A stretch of 64,000 nucleotides of DNA from Rhabditophanes sp. KR3021 (Eukaryota; Nematoda; Chromadorea; Rhabditida; Alloionematidae). This document shows, piece after piece, positions 33,632 through 45,900 of this stretch. The DNA is taken from positions 5,394,001-5,458,000 of the forward strand of contig CAUJLY010000006.1 of assembly GCA_963281155.1 (NCBI GenBank), given 5' to 3'. How positions within the stretch are numbered: position 1 is the stretch's first letter; the number at the start of each line of letters is the position of its first letter. The translations under genes were made by a program, and so were the position numbers. Below the pieces are notes generated by a model that saw nothing but the letters and a program-made list of their open reading frames with translations, did no database searches and was not told the DNA's origin.

Positions 33632-35655
33632 TTAAAAATCTAATTTAAATATACCCATTTTGTGTAATTTGGAAATACTTTGGCGCTTAAGAGTTTGTGT
33701 GTATGAAGGTGGAATCAAAAGTGTTTTGGCACATTCGTCAAGTTTACGAGCATTTCTTCTGACATACAAGTTGGCATCTCTTTGCATTTGATCAAGTTTT
33801 TCTTCCTGAATTTCATCAAGAGTATAAGGAAAAGACATATACGGGTTAAAGCGAAAGTATGTTCCGTCAGGAAGCAAATCATTTACACATTGATGTGTGG
33901 CTTCTGTGTCAGTAGCAGAATCAACAATTTTGGATATTTTATCCTGCAACTTTGTTAATTTGCGGTTCTCTGTTGTTAGTTCAAGTTCCGCAACAGACCT
34001 TCCATTACCGATTGAAACTACACATTGCACGGGATCATTCGGCCACAGTTTTTTAGACTCATGAATCGCTATAGCTGTTGGATTGTTGGCTAAAACGCCA
34101 CCATCTTGATGTAAAATAGTTCCTAATCTTACTTCTTCGAAGTATCCCGGAGCTGCTGCAGATGCCTGGATGGCTTGCCAAACTTTGTGTTGAGTTCCTG
34201 GAAGGTATAGATATTTTAAGATTGTTTCTCACAAATGTTGTAAAAATTCAAACATAAAGATAATATTATACATTTTTTGTCTTTTATATCGTTAATCTTA
34301 TTTTTTTGTTTATACTTTCAGCTGGCTTAAAAAATGTTATGCTCGAAAAACAACATCAAATTTCCTAATATAATTATCATAAAGTTTTATTTTCTCCACA
34401 TGTTTAAGTGTACAAATCTCAAATTGCGGCTGGTATGAATGCATGTAGCGATATGTTTTTTAATGCAAATTTAAATGATACCTACCTCCACGATAATGAC
34501 TGGAATTGCCTCCAGGCAGTTCATAATTTCTAAACATGTAAGGTTGAAGTTGAGGAGAGTTGACTATACAAGACGCTACACAAAGACGTGGTGTTTTGGG
34601 TTGTTTTGCAGTATCTGAACATGTTATGTTCTCCCCGATCTTTTCTTTCAAAATGTCTACCCACAGAGTTGTATTATAGTAGGAATGTGACATTAGTAAG
34701 CCACTGACACCTGATAATTTCCCTTGATTGAAAAGCCTACGTGAAATGTCCATGTAAGTAGTTTTACATTCTTCAACAGAGCATTTTTTTATTCCTAACA
34801 AGACGGCCAGAATTGCCCCAGTACTAACCCCTGTTATATGATCGAATAGCTCATAGATCTTCTTGCCAGCTGCCTTCTCAATTGCAGCTAAAATCGTTAA
34901 CCCCATCATTCCGCGAGTGCCACCCCCATCTATAGATAGGATACGTATACCTCTGGTGTCAAGAACTGGAGAATATCCGCACAGTGAAAGACACATTCTA
35001 GCTTCCTCTTGTACTCCGGCTTCAGCTGCGCTTTCAACTTGATTCAGAAGATATGCTACCAGAGACTGATTAGAAACAGCAACCATCCTGGATCCAGGAA
35101 ATTCCTGAATATGTTGAGAAAGCATCTGCATGCGCAAGATTTTGGAACTTGTGGCTTGAGCTAACATCAATTTGTCAACAAGAACTTTTGTACGATTGCT
35201 AATTTCAGCGCGTGAGGCCTTTTTGATCAGAATTTTGGTGACACGTGTTGGCGATGCATCACGGGAATTTAACTTTGATTTCCCATTAATTTTTGAGCCT
35301 GGAATTAACTCATCATTTTTTATGTCTTCCGGACCAACTGTCTGATTCCAAATATTAGTAAATACTCCGGATAAATATCCTAAATATGATGGTTGAATAG
35401 TTTCAACTATTTTTTCATTCTTTGAAATGGTATCCTCCTTCGTGTCTATAAATAACTATATTTAGTGGCACATAAATGATTAAATTTACCGAAAATCTTG
35501 GAATCAGGATTTTGTTTCTCAAAAACCTCGTTATCCACATCTTTATCAACTTTGGATAACGTTTCTGCTATTTTTGTTGTCCCATTATTTGTTGTTCCTT
35601 CAAATAGAGCAGTATTTTGCTTACCAAAAAAAGGCAAATTCTTTAATCGCAGCAT
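33632..35655 (-). CDS. Calcium-independent phospholipase A2 gamma-type (PNPLA8)
   Basis: Exons 35655-35490, 35445-34486 and 34197-33632 close in frame to 563 residues. Patatin-fold lipase that cleaves fatty acids from phospholipids by a Ser-Asp dyad. Seen: the oxyanion loop in SIDGGGTRGMMGL, nucleophile motif GVSTGAI and the catalytic Asp in HQDGGVLANNP. The stretch FDHITGVSTGAILAVLLG and the region upstream with a helical repeat-like segment match PNPLA8 (iPLA2-gamma) rather than PNPLA6/9, since no ankyrin or cyclic-nucleotide domains are present. The N terminus (LRLKNLPFFGKQN) is basic and could target mitochondria or peroxisomes. Intron 2 is 288 bp, long for this window. Confidence 0.92.
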
Positions 35656-36851
35656 TGTTTGTGGAATATATTAACCTAATTGATTATGAAAAATTAACAA
35701 TTTAATAATTGAATGTTCTAAAAATATGTATTATATAAGTGAATTTCATGTACACACTAACTTTGCAAACTAAAGATCGTCAAGTTTAATATTAAAAAAG
35801 ATAAAATAATAAAGTATCATATGGTATATACGAGGAACGATACGAAATGAACTATAAAAAAGATCGGCGTAGTTATTATCACGCGATTGTCTTTTCTTTG
35901 TCTTTAAATTTAAATCAGGAAAAAGATCAGGCCATTATTTTAAATACAAAGAGAAATCGTTTGGCAATTTTTAATAATATAGTCACTGTTAGTACAGATG
36001 TTATGATTACACACTAATAGCATTCACTTAATACTTCTTGTACCTAAAATAATAAATGTTGTGTTAAAAGTTATAAAGTTACATGCTATTAGTAGTCTTA
36101 TATTGAAGGTTGGAATATAAAATAAACTTCTAAATTATTTCCCAGACTAAATATTTGTAGTTGATAACTATGATCACAGATGTTTTAAAGAGCAACTATT
36201 TATATGATAATAGCGAATTATACCACGTGATTGCCAATTTTATATGATTGAATGTACTTAACTAAATGGAGGTAATAAGAGTTCAAAGTATATGTAACAG
36301 TTTGATATATCGTGAGGAATTGATCTAATATGTGATACTCAATGTCATAAGACAGAGTTTGCTATTGTTGTTTACTTGTGACCTTAGAGTGCAACTAAAG
36401 ACGTTTTCCCAAATTTGTATGAAGATGGACATTAGCTAGTGATAAACAACATGTACTTTTATTTTATAGTAGACATGCTCAAATGCTGTGGTGACGTGTT
36501 TATACCTTTGAGTTGAAAGTAGGGAATACCACGTGTGTTGTAAATCAAAGATTATCCAATATATGAGTAATTAAGACAATAACTTTATTTGACAAATATT
36601 GGCATGGCAATAAATGTTATTCTTTAAAAATCGCAGAAATAATGATGACGATTTCTCACATTAAATTGTATAAAAAATAGTGTGTAACAATTATATGATG
36701 AAGACATTGCTTAACTCAAGTTTTCTTCCGTACTTTCAATATTTAATTTATTTATTGGCATTTGAGCAACGAATTGATTTGCGTATTTTTCTAAAATTCA
36801 GAAAGAACCATTAAATTTAATATTAAAACTGAGCATATTTTTGGTATACAA
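35656..36851. other. 1.2 kb intergenic region
   Basis: Upstream of the PNPLA8-like gene and downstream of the GSKIP-domain gene, both on the minus strand. AT-rich, without open frames worth calling. Nothing seen. Confidence 0.45.
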
Positions 36852-37885
36852 CTATTGCATCTCAAAAATATAATCAGAAATGATGCTAAGTTTCTCATTA
36901 GCGATTGGTTTATTACTTTCACCTGTATCTCCATCCGGAGCTGAAACTGATCTTAGAGAAAAAGCTGGTCTGGGTAAATATTGTATAGTATTGCTTGCTG
37001 AGGAGTCACCAGACAGCATGCTACCTTCCCTAACTTCCATTTCTTTCAAACTTGATAATCTTTTAGCAAGAGTTTGATTAAAGTGATTTTTACATCCTGG
37101 GGAAATAAATTCAACTAATTCCTTAGCATTATGAAAATAACGGGTGTGCAACTCCATTTGATTATAATCCCCATTCATTGAATCAGTGTGTTTAGATGCC
37201 ACACGCCAACCTTTCATAGTTAACTCCAGAGTATAGGAGTCATCTTCGACTGTTTTGATAATCAAAAATATTAATGAGGGTGTTTTGGGCAGCATCTCTG
37301 AAACAGAAACTGATTCAACCAAGTTAGCCAATTCGTGAACAGCGGCGATTGCTTCCAATTCCAGGGGACCTTCATGATCAGCTACATTTTTAACTGATCC
37401 AAATTTTGAATGTGTTTTTCTGTTTGCATCGGCAATTTCCTCTAATGAGAAAGGAGTAGATTCTGATTGCTGCTGAGATGCTGATTTTGCTCTCTGATAT
37501 TCAAGATGCGATCGCAATATCAGTGTGTTCTTTTGTTCCTTGTTCAAGAAACATAACTCTTCTTGATTCGACATAATTGGTGCTGCAATTTGATTAGGAA
37601 TAGGACTGTGTGCTCGGCTTGAATTGTAGACGTGGGCTGCCGTTTGCCAGCGATGGTCACTAAAATGATTACATTAAAAATATAGAAACTCACCAAAACT
37701 TACTCGTGTTGCTTATATAACGGTGATACTCCCAGTGAATTTGCCAATTCGTTGGCATTTAATCCAGTATTTCTTGGTATCGATGACATTGTTGGTAAAT
37801 TAGACATATCGATGGTACTACCGTTTAAAGGTAAACACGAGCATGAAGTAGCTTGAAAATTACCAAGACCATGGCGAAGAGACAT
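36852..37885 (-). CDS. GSKIP-domain (DUF727) protein
   Basis: Exons 37885-37704 and 37659-36852 (phase 2, 44 bp intron) give 329 residues. The GSKIP domain lies at about residues 170-270: LELEAIAAVHELANLVESVS, LIFLIIKTVEDDSYTLELTM, KGWRVAS and ELVEFISPGCKNHFNQTLAK followed by RLSSLKEME. In mammals GSKIP binds GSK3-beta and, as an A-kinase anchor, PKA; this protein is larger than the 139-residue mammalian GSKIP because of an N-terminal Ser/Asn-rich extension and a C-terminal tail (SLRSVSAPDGDTGES). The extensions show no other domain. GSK3 binding is inferred from the domain only. Confidence 0.78.
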
Positions 37886-39953
37886 TATCTACTCTTAAAA
37901 TAAAGATTGTTAATATAAAGAAAATGCGTTTTATCGATGATGTGTGAAGATGATACACAAAGATTGTTTTGACGACTGAACCGTGATATTAAATGTATAT
38001 ACTTAAATGATAAAGTATTTTTTGTGCTAAACATGTTTCTACGAAAGGATGAATTGTTTGTAAACATATACAAAAGTATTAACTAACAAACAAGGATGTG
38101 CAAGATTTGACATTTATATAGTAGGAAAAGATGTGATAGCGCAATAATATAGATAGGTATTTGGATAATATACATACTTTAATTTTTGAGAGCAAAATAT
38201 ATAACAAAAAGTAATATTGCAAGATATAGTTGTGACCTGTTCCAATATATTAAATATCGAAGAGATATATAGTTGACAAAGAGCATATAAGTAAGATTTT
38301 ATAATAAAATAACGCTTCAATAACTAATCAAAAAATAACATTAGAGATGGGTAGTAATATTTAAGTAATCAGTGAAACAGCGTCTTAAATATGCTTAAAT
38401 TTCACATAAGTTTAGAAAATATTTATGAATGAAGGTAAACTATAATTGACACTTTTATAGCAAATAGAAGTAATTTTTTAAAGGTAAGTAATGTAATACA
38501 TCCTTAATAAATGTAAGTAATCGTATTAATAATTGATCAAACTACACTCTCAGTATAACAATATAAGTATTTTAAAGAAATTGCATATAAATAGTAGTGT
38601 TCTATTTTGTTTTAAAAGAACACAAAAATGAGATTGGCAGATCGTTTATGGTCGCTGTAATTAATGCATCTCACTCAATACATTTGCGGTAACTTGTTTA
38701 TTTATAATTATTTTAATAAAAGTTACAGCTTATTTCGAATCGACTTATAATAAGATATAAAAATATTTATAATTGTGTGACACGTTCGTTTTTGAATAAA
38801 GGTAGAATGTGGTATTTAAATTGATTGTGAAATCTAATATACCAGCTTTAACACTTGTGTCACCAAATATATTATACATTTCATTCATTTTTTTGATTGT
38901 TGTTAGTAATATATAAAGGCTGCATAAATTAAATATTTAAATAAAAATTAGGATGGCCTAAACATTAGTTACCATAATTGAGATATACTTATATTTAGAA
39001 GTAGTTTTCCTATCAATTTTATATGGAATCAGTTGTCTGTTGACGTAAGGCCTAAACTCTTTGCCACAACACATAACCTTACCAACTGTCATCTTAACTA
39101 TAATTCTTTTCCATTGTTAGAAGAGGCTAATGTATTTTGGGAAGTGAATTTCAAATTTGTGTTATTACACATTTTCCATTATCAAGCCTTAGAATACATC
39201 TTCACCAAAGTAGTAATGGGTCTTTTTAAGATGGTTTTAAATTAAAGTGAAAGGCTCCCAGTCTGCCAAATAATTAAATTATATGCTGTGGAAAGTAATC
39301 TTATTAGGCATCGTTCATTTCGTTTTATTAGTGATACTTGATTATTTAAATATTTCATTTTTCAAAGCCAACAATGTATTTATAGTATAGTTAGACTTCG
39401 GGTTCTAATTGTGTATACTCTAAAATATACCAAAAAATATTTGTTATATCTAAACAATTTTTGTTTTTCATTAAATGAATCTAGGCGTTTTCAAATATTG
39501 TCATACAAAGCAACAATGCAACCATTACATGTTAATAGTTACATTAAGTGTAAATATATTTTTTAATTATCTGATATTATATCCATTTTAATCATGATCA
39601 AATGAGTAATATAAAAACTTCGTATATTATAAATTACATACATCATTAAAAGTTGTTCGATAAAGTTTATTGCGAAATGTGCTTATACTACTTTTTAGTT
39701 AAAGCTTTATGAAATTAAAAACAAACCTGTGCTATTGAAATCAAACTTTTTAACGATCGGTAAACTTTTTGAAACAACGACCTTGTTCTTTTACAAATTG
39801 AGATTATCATAGTGACCAGAGTAAGTTTGTTCATTTTGTTAAACACTATTAAACAACTTGTCTAAATCTTTCAGCGTCCTTTTATTATTTTGCATATTAT
39901 CATCTTTCATCAGTACACCACTCTTTTGTCACTTTTTAATCGATTTCGCACGC
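37886..39953. other. 2.1 kb intergenic region
   Basis: Divergent promoter region between the GSKIP-domain gene (-) and the ACAP-like gene (+). TATAAATA near 38586 precedes ATGAGATTGGCAG at about 38628, but only ten codons are open before a stop and no second exon closes a frame. The segment 39033-39245 is open for 70 codons with slightly higher GC, without a recognisable product. Nothing else seen. Confidence 0.4.
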
Positions 39954-42595
39954 ATGACAATAAACAAAAAATATTTGAACTTCACGGAAGCTATAAAAGA
40001 CTCTCCGAACTTTAGGTAAGTACAGCGATATTTTTAATTAAATTACATAAAATGCGTTAAGATACTCATTAACTGAAAATGATGCAGTATTGAATAAGTT
40101 TCGCCAAAGGTTGGAAGAGGTTATTGCGACGATAAATCATGTGGTAAAATTAGAAGAACAGCTGGCAGCTGCAACTGGGTATGTTCTCATAAAAATATCA
40201 AATGAATATATAATTTTTAGGAAGATTAATATTGGTTTATCGGAGATATGGAAAAATATGGGATGCGGGAATGAAGAGACTGATAATACATTTGTGTCCG
40301 TATCAAAAAATTTCTCTAAAACGATTAGTGCAAATGGTGCTTTATTCGAATCTCCTTTTATTGCTATGCGGGATGTGTTGATGTCTTTTGTTAAAAGGTA
40401 TATATTTGTACAAAAAATGTAAAGCAAATAAATAAAGCGAATGTCTAAATGATGAGCGCATAATTTGTTTATCTAATACATAATTGATAAGATTAAGACA
40501 GATAATTATCTATGATTATAGTGATCTAGATAAGCTGAATGAAACAAAAATACAGTTTACTCTTCTTTCGGGTAACTTAGATGATGCCTTAATCAAAAAA
40601 GCTGCTATATCTAAACAAAGAGTAAATGAAATGAATGATGCAAAAAACACCTTAACATCCATAGGTACCTGCTTTGCACATGTATCTCTAGATTATGTTG
40701 CACAAATCAATCTTATAAATGGTAAGAAGTTCCATGTTATAGTTGAAGCTGTAGGTTATTTATTTTGTGTCTAACATTTGGTGACTAATTCTAGATTTGG
40801 AAATATCTTATTGAAAATAGTAAAGGTTATAAAAAAAACTGCTATAGTTTAATATCATTTGTGGATACAGACGGTGAAAAAGTAATACAAAAAATAGACG
40901 ATCTAAAATCACAAGCATTTGTACTAGAAAAGAAAATGCAAGAGAGACATTCTGTTGTACCTAAAGTTAGTCTATTTACGTAGTAATTTTAAAATTAACA
41001 TTTACTTACAGGAAATATTTCAACATCCATCGGGAATTTCCTTGGTTCCGGAGGTTGTAATGGAAGGATACTTATTTAAACGTTCTACAAATGCTTTCAA
41101 AACATGGAATAGGAGATGGTTTCAAATTCGAGACAATACTTTCTTGTACTCTCATAGAAATAACGATAACCAAGTACCAACAATGATGGAAGAAAACTTA
41201 AAACTATGCCTGGTCAGGCAAGCGCCGCCAAATATTGATAGAATGTGTTGTTTTGAATTAGTGACTCCCTCTAAAACACATATTCTACAAGCTGATTCGG
41301 AAATTTTGTGCAAAGGATGGATAAGAGCTTTACAAAGAACTATTCAACATTTACATGAAGAATGTATTCATAATACAAAAGAAATACCAATTTTCGATGA
41401 TGATAAGAATGAATTAAAACACTCACCTGCTACTACACAATCGCAAATGAATGATAATGGATCAGAGGGTTCGAGTGAAATAACCCCAAGAGGAGAAGGT
41501 AATGGGCAGGGGAAAATAAAGGAAGCATTTATTCGTTCCGTTATAGCACCTTTAAGTATTCGTGAATTTTATATCCAAACAAGACAACTTGCTGGTAATA
41601 CAATATGCTGTGATTGCGGATGTGTTGATGCAAAATGGATAAGCATTAATTTGGGAATTATTATTTGCATAGAATGTAGTGGCGTCCATAGGAGTCTAGG
41701 AGTTCAAGTTTCAAAAGTGCGTTCATTAACGATGGATTCCTTGGATTGTCAACAACAGGACGTAATGCTATCTTTGGGAAACAAAACTGTAAATAGCATA
41801 TTTATGGAACATTATGATAAACATAAAACTCAATATCCTTTAATATCAGGTGAAACTAGCCGTGCTGAAAGGGAAATATTTATCAAGGCAAAGTATGTAC
41901 ATAAATTGTTCACTTCCTCTAACAAACAAAGAACAAATGAAAATGGAATTTATTTTAATGAGAGCGGACAGGAGGATGACATTTTAAGTCATCAATATTT
42001 ATTATTACCAACAGCTGAAACTGTTTCGGTTAAAAGCTTCGATAGACCCGAGTCACGAACATCCGACTGTTCAGAGGGTAAATTTGACAAAAGTGATTCG
42101 GACGATTATTTTAATTCTGACAAAATTACCGAATCAATTATTGGTGGTAATATGGCAGAATTACTCAAATGTCTGGCAAAAGGATTCGACTTAAATTCAA
42201 TAATTAATGGAAATACCCTATTACACATTGCTGTAAAAAATAATAACCAATCTATAATAGAGTTTCTAGTATTAAATGGCGCAAAGATTAATTCTTTTAA
42301 TGAAGATCTGGATACTCCTTTACATGTAGCAGTATCAGTTGGTGATCCATTGCTAGTTTATCAATTGATTAAAAGAAATGCAGATAAGAGTATTAAAAAT
42401 AGACGGGGTTTCACTCCCTTGGAATGGGCAGTAGAATCCGAACATGCAAATGTTGTAGTTCTATTCAGGTTAGTAGACTTGAAAAGTGAGTGCACTAATA
42501 CTGATAGTAGCAACACAATGCTTGATGAAAATATCGAAGATTTTCTGATTAATTTACAAATGAAAGAGAATGAGAACAATTTATCAAATGTTTAA
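39954..42595 (+). CDS. ACAP-type Arf GTPase-activating protein
   Basis: Exons 39954-40015, 40062-40178, 40221-40397, 40522-40750, 40795-40965 and 41012-42595 close in frame to 779 residues. Order matches ACAP/centaurin-beta: BAR domain (~1-250), PH domain from VVMEGYLFKRSTNAFKTWNR (~270-360), ArfGAP zinc finger (CCDCGCVDAKWISINLGIII then CIECSG, ~450-560) with the arginine finger in HRSLGV, and ankyrin repeats near the C terminus (TLLHIAVKNNNQSI, TPLHVAVSVGDPLLVYQLI, TPLEWAVESEHANVV, ~650-745). It would switch off Arf6-type GTPases at membranes and endosomes. The donor of exon 4 (GTAGGT at 40751) was chosen because the earlier GTAAGA breaks the frame. Its 3' end faces that of filamin, 309 bp away. 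Confidence 0.93.
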
Positions 42596-42904
42596 AAAGT
42601 TTACACAGCATTTAAACAGTCAATTTCAAATTTAGACGATTCATTTAAAATTAATTCAAAATTCGGATAATCCATTCAAGATTGCAATATTCATTTAACA
42701 TTTGAGTTAATATTTGCAAAAATTTACATCCAATAAATATTTTTAACTGCTTATAGAATATATTATGCATCAAAAGTGAAATTAGTATATTTTATTTCTT
42801 TTATATCATTCTTTTTAATAGTTCTTAAATGTTATAATCATGCGTATATTTGTGTAAAAATAAGTTGTTTAAGATAATTCTAAATGCTATATCATTGTAA
42901 GTTA
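42596..42904. other. intergenic between convergent genes
   Basis: Shared 3' UTR region of the ACAP-like gene (+) and filamin (-). CCAATAAATA near 42730 is a plus-strand poly(A) candidate. Nothing else seen. Confidence 0.5.
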
Positions 42905-45900
42905 TTAAAAATTAATAGCAAAAGGTGACCCAGGAATCGGAGTGTCACCATATTTTATGTAAACAAATGCGCGTTGCCTATCCATTATCTTGTAATTAAC
43001 AGTGTATTGTCCTTTTGTTAATTGCTTCACACTGATTTCTTCGCACAAACCTTTGGCTGTACAAACAGCAATGTAAAGTAAATTTGGACCTGCTATGTTA
43101 GTGTCAACGGTGAAATTTGCGACTCTTCCGGGAAAAATTTGACAAGACCGGGGCCATGAGCATTGACTTTTTTAGCATCTCCTTTATATTCGGGAGCAGT
43201 AGCAACACTGCCAAAAGCGGTTTTGGCCGGGGCTGCAATGACTAATGATGCGTTCTCGTGTTGAACCTCTTTCGCAATTGTAGGTCCTTTGATAACAATT
43301 TTATACGGGGAACATGGAATATGCACTCCATTATACTTAACACTAACATAATAGTCTCCTGGTGCAAAAGCAGTGAAGTTGGTTTTATAACCAGTTCTAA
43401 CTTCGTATGCATCTAAAGACACCTTTGATGGCCCATCTACATTAATACTCAACAATCCGGCCCCGGCGTTACTTGTACGAATTAAAAATTCACAAGGGTG
43501 GCCAGTTTCGCCTCCATCTAAGCCAATTCCAGTCAAATGAATAACAGATGGATCGAATTCGCCGGCTTTTCCAACTCGAACTCTAAACGGAGAATCATGC
43601 ATGGGAGCACCATCTAGGGTAATGTGAACAAAATAATTACCGGGTTCCTTTGGTATGAATCTAAGCATGTAAGATTCATTTTCATCAATTTCATTCATAT
43701 CAATTGGAACTGTACTTCCGCTTGGAACAACCAATTGAGCTTCAATGTTTCCTTTTGCATTGTGCGTTAACAAGTTGAATGTACATGGTTTGTTTATAAG
43801 TACTGCTCCACCGGGAAAACCAGCTAATTCAAGAAGGCAAGATTGGTCTGTGGACGCGGCAACAAATACCTTAAATGGCGACTCTGGAATATGAACATTG
43901 TTCCATTTGATACCAATCAAATATTCTCCGGACTTTGGAACTTTATACTGTAACTCATGGCATCCTGATTTATGGTCAACTAGCTTTAAATCAGCCTTAG
44001 AAGGACCGTCAAAACTAACGTCAAGTTTGCCGGAACCAGCTTCACGAGTGTATATGTTAATAAGATTATTGACATTGGTTTCTCCCCTAACTAACCCCAA
44101 GCCAATGGCACGAACTCTGTGAATACCCTGGTCTTTGAATTTACCACAGGTGAATTGGTATGGTCCACCACGTAAATGATTTTCTTTGTAAAATACTGAA
44201 ATCGCATACATTCCTTCAGTAGGGACTTCGAAAAAGATCTGATAAAGGTGGGAATCTCTCAGCTGACGAACCGTAATATCCTCAGATTTTCCATTTGGAT
44301 GCATAAGCTTTGCTGTAACTTCCATCGGATTGGCATTCGCAACTGCCAAAATGAGGCTGGTTTTGGTTCTTTCATAAACAATAGGGCAGGCATCGACGGT
44401 TTCCGAAAGAGTACTTCTAATTTGTCCAAGTGACTCCCCGGTACAATTTATACTATATGGGCTACCAGGTATTTGATTATCTGCAAATTTAGCTGTAAGA
44501 ACGTACACTCCTGGTTCATTTGGGGTATATCCAAAAGTCATGATGCTGTTTTTGTTTTCTTTACACACGATTTGACTCTTAGAAGGCCCAACTAAAGACA
44601 GGGATATTCCTCCATAGCCAGCATTGCGAGTATCTATGACAAAATTATTCTCCTTCATGGAAATAGCACGAGAAATTCCAGCTCCCGTTACCTTGACTTT
44701 GGTGGCATCTCCAACTTGGTTTGTATCGACTTTAATTTTGAAAGGGTTCTTTCTCATTAAAATTCCTTTATTGTAAACAGAAATGAGGTGTTCTCCAACT
44801 TCACGAGGTACAAATGAAACACTAATATTCTGCTTGTCAATATTTTTAACAACGCATGGTTCTTCAATTCCTTTAGGCGTTTTGATAACAGCTGAAATTC
44901 CTCTGATGTCATCATGGCAAATAGCAAGATTAACTTCTGAAGTTGATCCTACGCTGAAATGGCTTCTTTGTAAGACACCTCCGGATGCTACTACTGTAAA
45001 TGGACTGCCGACGATAGCTTTTCCTGCAAGTTTGACGTTAATTTTGTATTCCCCAGCAATTGGAGGAGTCCATGTAACGGAGCAACTTCCATTTTTGTTG
45101 TCTACACACTTGATGTTAACTTTCGCAGCTCCTTCCACTGTAATATTCAAATTCTTCGCAATCGAGTTTTTGGCAAAGACAGTAAAGTCAGCAGGCTCTC
45201 CAACAAAGGCATGAGTTAAACCAGCTCCATGGACAGTAACATGTTCACTTCCAACGTTAGCAACATAAAAGTTGATCGGACAGCCTTCGATAATTTCTCC
45301 ATTATGTGACAAATTAAGGTTGTGTAGGCCTAAAAAGGTTAAAATAGATCATGACTATGCAAGTTACCTTCAGAAACAGCTTTATATTTAACAGTTACAG
45401 TTCCGTCAAGATTGTCAATTATTTTAGCCGATTCAACTTTCCCGCTAGGCATTGTGACTAAAGCAGTTGTATGATGGGTTAATGGCTTGTCTAATCTAAC
45501 TGTGAATGTCTTCAACAAGCAGTCTTTATATAGAGTATCCTGAAAATAATCCCAAAAATCAGTGAAAACAAAAAGGAGGATCTAAGTTGTTTTGTTAAGA
45601 TAACAAATGTCATTCTTATGCCCATTATTCACATTATAAATGAATTATTTTTACCTCAGTGTATTGCAATTGATATGCCGCATTGTTATTAATAGAAGTA
45701 TCTAAATCATTTCCTGTATAAGTATTCGAGTTATGGTGTTGTTGTTGGTTCTCGGAAATACGTTCATCATTACTTTGTGAATCATTTAACAAAGCCTACA
45801 AAGTAAATAATAGAATTTAATGAGTCTGATCTTGGAAATCAAAGGTTGTTTTGATAAAACTTACTAGATACTTATTATTTCCATTGTGTGGAATCAGACT

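Noticed and set aside
38580..38790. TATAAATA followed by an ATG (MRLADRLWSL)
   Set aside because: Frame stops within 10-16 codons whichever splice is tried; no downstream exons.
39033..39245. 70-codon plus-strand frame
   Set aside because: No initiator in good context and no recognisable product.
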